Shown in pieces: positions 58,675 to 64,000 of a stretch of 64,000 nt of DNA. The notes under the pieces are model-generated. The model was not told the DNA's origin. It ran no database searches and worked only from the letters and a program-made list of their open reading frames with translations. The translations under genes and the position numbers were made by a program. The stretch covers positions 13,213,501 to 13,277,500 of the forward strand of contig CM073479.1 in the NCBI GenBank assembly GCA_037074505.1, written 5' to 3'. The DNA comes from Albizia julibrissin. Lineage: Eukaryota; Streptophyta; Magnoliopsida; Fabales; Fabaceae. How positions within the stretch are numbered: the stretch's first letter is position 1; every line of letters starts with the position of its first letter.

Positions 58675-58793
58675 GGGGTTCAACACGAGGACTTCCCAGG
58701 AGGTCACCCATCCTAGTACTACTCTCGCCCAAGCACGCTTAACTGCGGAGTTCTGATGGGATCCGGTGCATTAGTGCTGGTATGATCGAACCC
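58675..58793 (-). rRNA. 5S rRNA: 5S rRNA gene R66, reference
   Basis: Counterpart of R60, but with the reference A16, so the two six-unit copies differ here. Confidence 0.96.
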
Positions 58794-59192
58794 GACAGGA
58801 GAGACGCGTTCATTTCCTATATTTAGACTCGTGCGAATTTCAGAACGGTCTACAGACCTAGAAACGTTCCGTTTCGGGGTAAGGCCCGCTCGGCCATACC
58901 CCACTTGCTCAGTGAGGGTACTGATATCGGCATTGCCCCGTCGGTCCGACTGTTTGGCCCGCAGGCCGGTCCATCTTTCTTTTTCGCCGTGTTGAGTTGT
59001 CGTCCACACATTTTCGTTGTGACATTTCGGAAAACCGCCGCCTGGCTGGACGGTCTAACAGGTCAGGCCACGGAACGAGCATGTTCCATGTTGGGCCGGG
59101 CCCACATGGTGACGCGTCCCGTTGACTTTCACGAGGCCGGATCGGAACGAGTCCTCATCAAGCTTTCCCGCTCTCCGGTCGCGTAAAAATTA

Positions 59193-59311
59193 GGGGTTCA
59201 ACACGAGGACTTCCCAGGAGGTCACCCATCCTAGTACTACTCTCGCCCAAGCACGCTTAGCTGCGGAGTTCTGATGGGATCCGGTGCATTAGTGCTGGTA
59301 TGATCGAACCC
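59193..59311 (-). rRNA. 5S rRNA: 5S rRNA gene R67, C52 allele
   Basis: Counterpart of R61 with a private change in the TGGGCC palindrome (gggtcggg). Confidence 0.95.
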
Positions 59312-59710
59312 GACAGGAGAGACGCGTTCATTTCCTATATTTAGACTCGTGCGAATTTCGGAACGGTCTACAGACCTAGAAACGTTCCGTTTCGGGGTAA
59401 GGCCCGCTCGGCCATACCCCACTTGCTCAGTGAGGGTACTGATATCGGCATTGCCCCGTCGGTCCGACTGTTTGGCCCGCAGGCCGGTCCATCTTTCTTT
59501 TTCGCCGTGTTGAGTTGTCGTCCACACATTTTCGTTGCGACATTTCGCAAAACCGCCGCCTGGCTGGACGGTCGAACATGTCAGGCCACGGAACGAGCAT
59601 GTTCCATGTTGGGTCGGGCCCACATGGTGACGCGTCCCGTTGACTCTCACGAGGCCGGATCGGAACGAGTCCTCATCAAGCTTTCCCGCTCTCCGGCCGC
59701 GTAAAAATTA

Positions 59711-59829
59711 GGGGTTCAACACGAGGACTTCCCAGGAGGTCACCCATCCTAGTACTACTCTCGCCCAAGCACGCTTAACTACGGAGTTCTGATGGGATCC
59801 GGTGCATTAGTGCTGGTATGATCGAACCC
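59711..59829 (-). rRNA. 5S rRNA: 5S rRNA gene R68, C49T
   Basis: Counterpart of R62 and the last C49T copy. Confidence 0.94.
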
Positions 59830-60228
59830 GACAGGAGAGACGCGTTCATTTCCTATATTTAGACTCGTGCGAATTTCGGAACGGTCTAAAGTCCTAGAAA
59901 CGTTCCGTTCCGGGGTAAGGCCCGCTCGGCCATACCCCACTTGCTCAGTGAGGGTACTGATATCGGCATTGCCCCGTCGGTCCGACTGTTTGGCCCGCAG
60001 GCCGGTCCATCTTTCTTTTTCGCCGTGTTGAGTTGTCGTCCACACATTTTCGTTGCGACATTTCGGAAAACCGCCGCCTGGCTGGACGGTCTAACAGGTC
60101 AGGCCACGGAACGAGCATGTTCCATGTTGGGCCGGGCCCACATGGTGACGCGTCCCGTTGACTTTCACGAGGCCGGATCGGAACGAGTCCTCATCAAGCT
60201 TTCCCGCTCTCCGGCCGCGTAAAAATTA

Positions 60229-60347
60229 GGGGTTCAACACGAGGACTTCCCAGGAGGTCACCCATCCTAGTACTACTCTCGCCCAAGCACGCTTAGCTGC
60301 GGAGTTCTGATGGGATCCGGTGCATTAGTGCTGGTATGATCGAACCC
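60229..60347 (-). rRNA. 5S rRNA: 5S rRNA gene R69, C52 allele
   Basis: C52, TATA promoter, T5, cgaacagg; matches the R30 position of an older block. Confidence 0.95.
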
Positions 60348-60746
60348 GACAGGAGAGACGCGTTCATTTCCTATATTTAGACTCGTGCGAATTTCGGAAC
60401 GGTCTACAGACCTAGAAACGTTCCGTTCCGGGGTAAGGCCCGCTCGGCCATACCCCACTTGCTCAGTGAGGGTACTGATATCGGCATTGCCCCGTCGGTC
60501 CGACTGTTTGGCCCGCAGGCCGGTCCATCTTTCTTTTTCGCCGTGTTGAGTTGTCGTCCACACATTTTCGTTGCGACATTTCGGAAAACCGCCGCCTGGC
60601 TGGACGGTCGAACAGGTCAGGCCACGGAACGAGCATGTTCCATGTTGGGCCGGGCCCACATGGTGACGCGTCCCGTTGACTTTCACGAGGCCGGATCGGA
60701 ACGAGTCCTCATCAAGCTTTCCCGCTCTCCGGCCGCGTAAAAATTA

Positions 60747-60865
60747 GGGGTTCAACACGAGGACTTCCCAGGAGGTCACCCATCCTAGTACTACTCTCGC
60801 CCAAGCACGCTTAGCTGCGGAGTTCTGATGGGATCCGGTGCATTAGTGCTGGTATGATCGAACCC
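60747..60865 (-). rRNA. 5S rRNA: 5S rRNA gene R70, C52 allele
   Basis: Like R31 (cgaacatg, atgtcggg). Confidence 0.95.
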
Positions 60866-61264
60866 GACAGGAGAGACGCGTTCATTTCCTATATTTAGAC
60901 TCGTGCGAATTTCGGAACGGTCTACAGACCTAGAAACGTTCCGTTCCGGGGTAAGGCCCGCTCGGCCATACCCCACTTGCTCAGTGAGGGTACTGATATC
61001 GGCATTGCCCCGTCGGTCCGACTGTTTGGCCCGCAGGCCGGTCCATCTTTCTTTTTCGCCGTGTTGAGTTGTCGTCCACACATTTTCGTTGCGACATTTC
61101 GCAAAACCGCCGCCTGGCTGGACGGTCGAACATGTCAGGCCACGGAACGAGCATGTTCCATGTCGGGCCGGGCCCACATGGTGACGCGTCCCGTTGACTT
61201 TCACGAGGCCGGATCGGAACGAGTCCTCATCAAGCTTTCCCGCTCTCCGGCCGCGTAAAAATTA

Positions 61265-61383
61265 GGGGTTCAACACGAGGACTTCCCAGGAGGTCACCCA
61301 TCCTAGTACTACTCTCGCCCAAGCACGCTTAACTGCGGAGTTCTGATGGGATCCGGTGCATTAGTGCTGGTATGATCGAACCC
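61265..61383 (-). rRNA. 5S rRNA: 5S rRNA gene R71, reference
   Basis: Reference gene with taaagtcc, cgaacatg and atgtcggg, like R37. It is an extra unit compared with the R30-R33 block. Confidence 0.96.
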
Positions 61384-61782
61384 GACAGGAGAGACGCGTT
61401 CATTTCCTATATTTAGACTCGTGCGAATTTCGGAACGGTCTAAAGTCCTAGAAACGTTCCGTTCCGGGGTAAGGCCCGCTCGGCCATACCCCACTTGCTC
61501 AGTGAGGGTACTGATATCGGCATTGCCCCGTCGGTCCGACTGTTTGGCCCGCAGGCCGGTCCATCTTTCTTTTTCGCCGTGTTGAGTTGTCGTCCACACA
61601 TTTTCGTTGCGACATTTCGCAAAACCGCCGCCTGGCTGGACGGTCGAACATGTCAGGCCACGGAACGAGCATGTTCCATGTCGGGCCGGGCCCACATGGT
61701 GACGCGTCCCGTTGACTTTCACGAGGCCGGATCGGAACGAGTCCTCATCAAGCTTTCCCGCTCTCCGGCCGCGTAAAAATTA

Positions 61783-61901
61783 GGGGTTCAACACGAGGAC
61801 TTCCCAGGAGGTCACCCATCCTAGTACTACTCTCGCCCAAGCACGCTTAGCTGCGGAGTTCTGATGGGATCCGGTGCATTAGTGCTGGTATGATCGAACC
61901 C
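61783..61901 (-). rRNA. 5S rRNA: 5S rRNA gene R72, C52 allele
   Basis: Counterpart of R32 (taaagtcc, gagcttgttcc). Confidence 0.95.
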
Positions 61902-62300
61902 GACAGGAGAGACGCGTTCATTTCCTATATTTAGACTCGTGCGAATTTCGGAACGGTCTAAAGTCCTAGAAACGTTCCGTTCCGGGGTAAGGCCCGCTCG
62001 GCCATACCCCACTTGCTCAGTGAGGGTACTGATATCGGCATTGCCCCGTCGGTCCGACTGTTTGGCCCGCAGGCCGGTCCATCTTTCTTTTTCGCCGTGT
62101 TGAGTTGTCGTCCACACATTTTCGTTGCGACATTTCGTAAAACCGCCGCCTGGCTGGACGGTCTAACAGGTCAGGCCACGGAACGAGCTTGTTCCATGTT
62201 GGGCCGGGCCCACATGGTGACGCGTCCCGTTGACTTTCACGAGGCCGGATCGGAACGAGTCCTCATCAAGCTTTCCCGCTCTCCGGCCGCGTAAAAATTA

Positions 62301-62419
62301 GGGGTTCAACACGAGGACTTCCCAGGAGGTCACCCATCCTAGTACTACTCTCGCCCAAGCACGCTTAACTGCGGAGTTCTGATGGGATCCGGTGCATTAG
62401 TGCTGGTATGATCGAACCC
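62301..62419 (-). rRNA. 5S rRNA: 5S rRNA gene R73, reference, TTTA promoter
   Basis: Counterpart of R33: TTTA promoter, ttccgg; private ggtaatgcc and cattttgga. Confidence 0.95.
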
Positions 62420-62817
62420 GACAGGAGAGACGCGTTCATTCCTAAATTTAGACTCGTGCGAATTTCGGAACGGTCTACAGACCTAGAAACGTTCCGTTCC
62501 GGGGTAATGCCCGCTCGGCCATACCCCACTTGCTCAGTGAGGGTACTGATATCGGCATTGCCCCGTCGGTCCGACTGTTTGGCCCGCAGGCCGGTCCATC
62601 TTTCTTTTTCGCCGTGTTGAGTTGTCGTCCACACATTTTCGTTGCGACATTTTGGAAAACCGCCGCCTGGCTGGACGGTCTAACAGGTCAGGCCACGGAA
62701 CGAGCATGTTCCATGTTGGGCCGGGCCCACATGGTGACGCGTCCCGTTGACTTTCACGAGGCCGGATCGGAACGAGTCCTCATCAAGCTTTCCCGCTCTC
62801 CGGCCGCGTAAAAATTA

Positions 62818-62936
62818 GGGGTTCAACACGAGGACTTCCCAGGAGGTCACCCATCCTAGTACTACTCTCGCCCAAGCACGCTTAGCTGCGGAGTTCTGAT
62901 GGGATCCGGTGCATTAGTGCTGGTATGATCGAACCC
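62818..62936 (-). rRNA. 5S rRNA: 5S rRNA gene R74, C52 allele
   Basis: C52, TATA promoter, T5, cgaacagg; like R69. Confidence 0.95.
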
Positions 62937-63335
62937 GACAGGAGAGACGCGTTCATTTCCTATATTTAGACTCGTGCGAATTTCGGAACGGTCTACAGAC
63001 CTAGAAACGTTCCGTTCCGGGGTAAGGCCCGCTCGGCCATACCCCACTTGCTCAGTGAGGGTACTGATATCGGCATTGCCCCGTCGGTCCGACTGTTTGG
63101 CCCGCAGGCCGGTCCATCTTTCTTTTTCGCCGTGTTGAGTTGTCGTCCACACATTTTCGTTGCGACATTTCGGAAAACCGCCGCCTGGCTGGACGGTCGA
63201 ACAGGTCAGGCCACGGAACGAGCATGTTCCATGTTGGGCCGGGCCCACATGGTGACGCGTCCCGTTGACTTTCACGAGGCCGGATCGGAACGAGTCCTCA
63301 TCAAGCTTTCCCGCTCTCCGGCCGCGTAAAAATTA

Positions 63336-63454
63336 GGGGTTCAACACGAGGACTTCCCAGGAGGTCACCCATCCTAGTACTACTCTCGCCCAAGCACGCT
63401 TAGCTGCGGAGTTCTGATGGGATCCGGTGCATTAGTGCTGGTATGATCGAACCC
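63336..63454 (-). rRNA. 5S rRNA: 5S rRNA gene R75, C52 allele
   Basis: C52, TATA promoter, T5; cgaacatg and atgtcggg, like R70. Confidence 0.95.
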
Positions 63455-63853
63455 GACAGGAGAGACGCGTTCATTTCCTATATTTAGACTCGTGCGAATT
63501 TCGGAACGGTCTACAGACCTAGAAACGTTCCGTTCCGGGGTAAGGCCCGCTCGGCCATACCCCACTTGCTCAGTGAGGGTACTGATATCGGCATTGCCCC
63601 GTCGGTCCGACTGTTTGGCCCGCAGGCCGGTCCATCTTTCTTTTTCGCCGTGTTGAGTTGTCGTCCACACATTTTCGTTGCGACATTTCGCAAAACCGCC
63701 GCCTGGCTGGACGGTCGAACATGTCAGGCCACGGAACGAGCATGTTCCATGTCGGGCCGGGCCCACATGGTGACGCGTCCCGTTGACTTTCACGAGGCCG
63801 GATCGGAACGAGTCCTCATCAAGCTTTCCCGCTCTCCGGCCGCGTAAAAATTA

Positions 63854-63972
63854 GGGGTTCAACACGAGGACTTCCCAGGAGGTCACCCATCCTAGTACTA
63901 CTCTCGCCCAAGCACGCTTAACTGCGGAGTTCTGATGGGATCCGGTGCATTAGTGCTGGTATGATCGAACCC
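63854..63972 (-). rRNA. 5S rRNA: 5S rRNA gene R76, reference, TTTA promoter, spacer cut off
   Basis: Reference gene with T5. Only 28 bp of its upstream region remain, enough to show the one-base deletion and the TTTA motif. Confidence 0.95.
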
Positions 63973-64000
63973 GACAGGAGAGACGCGTTCATTCCTAAAT

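Larger units (their letters stand above)
54013..60228 (-). repeat. Six-unit higher-order repeat, period 3108 bp
   Basis: R57-R62 and R63-R68 agree in order and markers (cagaaaa, cgtcttgag, tcttccttt, cagaac, gactctcac, C49T). I noticed two differences: A16C is in R60 but not R66, and the R67 spacer has gggtcggg near 59613. R45-R48 match the first four units. Confidence 0.85.
24656..64000 (-). repeat. 5S rDNA tandem array, right block (76 genes)
   Basis: Same unit, orientation and spacer as the left block, but a different family mix. C52 genes (38 of 76) alternate with reference genes, and the AA and G42 alleles of the left block do not occur. Only nine complete units are 517 bp, and these carry reference genes rather than AA genes. 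Rare gene alleles C49T, A16C, C39A, C26T and G1A occur, most of them repeated at fixed intervals. The array continues past base 64000, where the last promoter is cut off. No transposon, other gene or inversion interrupts it. Confidence 0.98.

Noticed and set aside
1..64000. Cassandra-type TRIM retrotransposons, which carry 5S-like promoters
   Set aside because: The full 119-nt gene recurs in a strict 517/518-bp head-to-tail period, with no LTR ends, primer-binding site or target-site duplications seen.
1..64000. CRISPR-like or satellite array of unknown type
   Set aside because: The repeat contains a complete 5S rRNA gene and the spacers are near-identical, unlike CRISPR spacers. It is coding RNA rDNA rather than anonymous satellite.

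Overview
This window is a plant 5S ribosomal DNA tandem array with no other recognisable gene in it. Read on the minus strand, a 119-nt 5S rRNA gene recurs 122 times, always in the same orientation, in units of 517 or 518 bp (gene plus a 398-399 bp spacer). The gene has the flowering-plant 5S core, including the BamHI site GGATCC, the A-box segment near nt 50-64 and the C-box segment near nt 80-97. It is flanked by a plant-type Pol III promoter (TATA-like motif near -28, GC near -13, C at -1) and a T-run terminator. I cannot name the species. The separate 5S-only organisation (no 35S rDNA, no LTR element) fits an angiosperm chromosome.

Layout: bases 1-23655 hold 46 genes (L1-L46), 23656-24655 is a run of exactly 1000 N, and 24656-64000 holds 76 genes (R1-R76). 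The array runs off both ends of the window. The repeat phase does not carry across the N run: the distance from L46 to R1 is 1542 bp, whereas three units would be 1551-1554 bp. The N run is therefore probably a placeholder of arbitrary size.

The array is a mosaic of a few unit families. Left of the gap are three: genes with GU to AA at nt 51-52 (20 copies), genes with A42G (11), and reference-like genes. Right of the gap, 38 of 76 genes carry U52C, alternating with reference genes; the AA and G42 alleles are absent there. Two promoter alleles exist. One is a 518-bp unit with TATA at -28. The other is a 517-bp unit in which one base is deleted and the motif reads TTTA at -27. In the left block every 517-bp unit also has the AA change in the A box. 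Seven left-block units have a C inside the terminator T-run. These linked lesions suggest that many copies are weakly transcribed or silent.

Diagnostic substitutions show that units were amplified as multi-unit blocks: a 9-unit block repeated at 5176 bp, a 5-unit block at 2590 bp, a 6-unit block at 3108 bp, a 4-unit block at 2072 bp, a 3-unit block at 1553 bp and a dimer at 1035 bp. All open reading frames in the window are shadows of the repeat and none is supported as protein-coding. I see no new biological system. What merits attention is the linked promoter, A-box and terminator variation and the higher-order repeat history.
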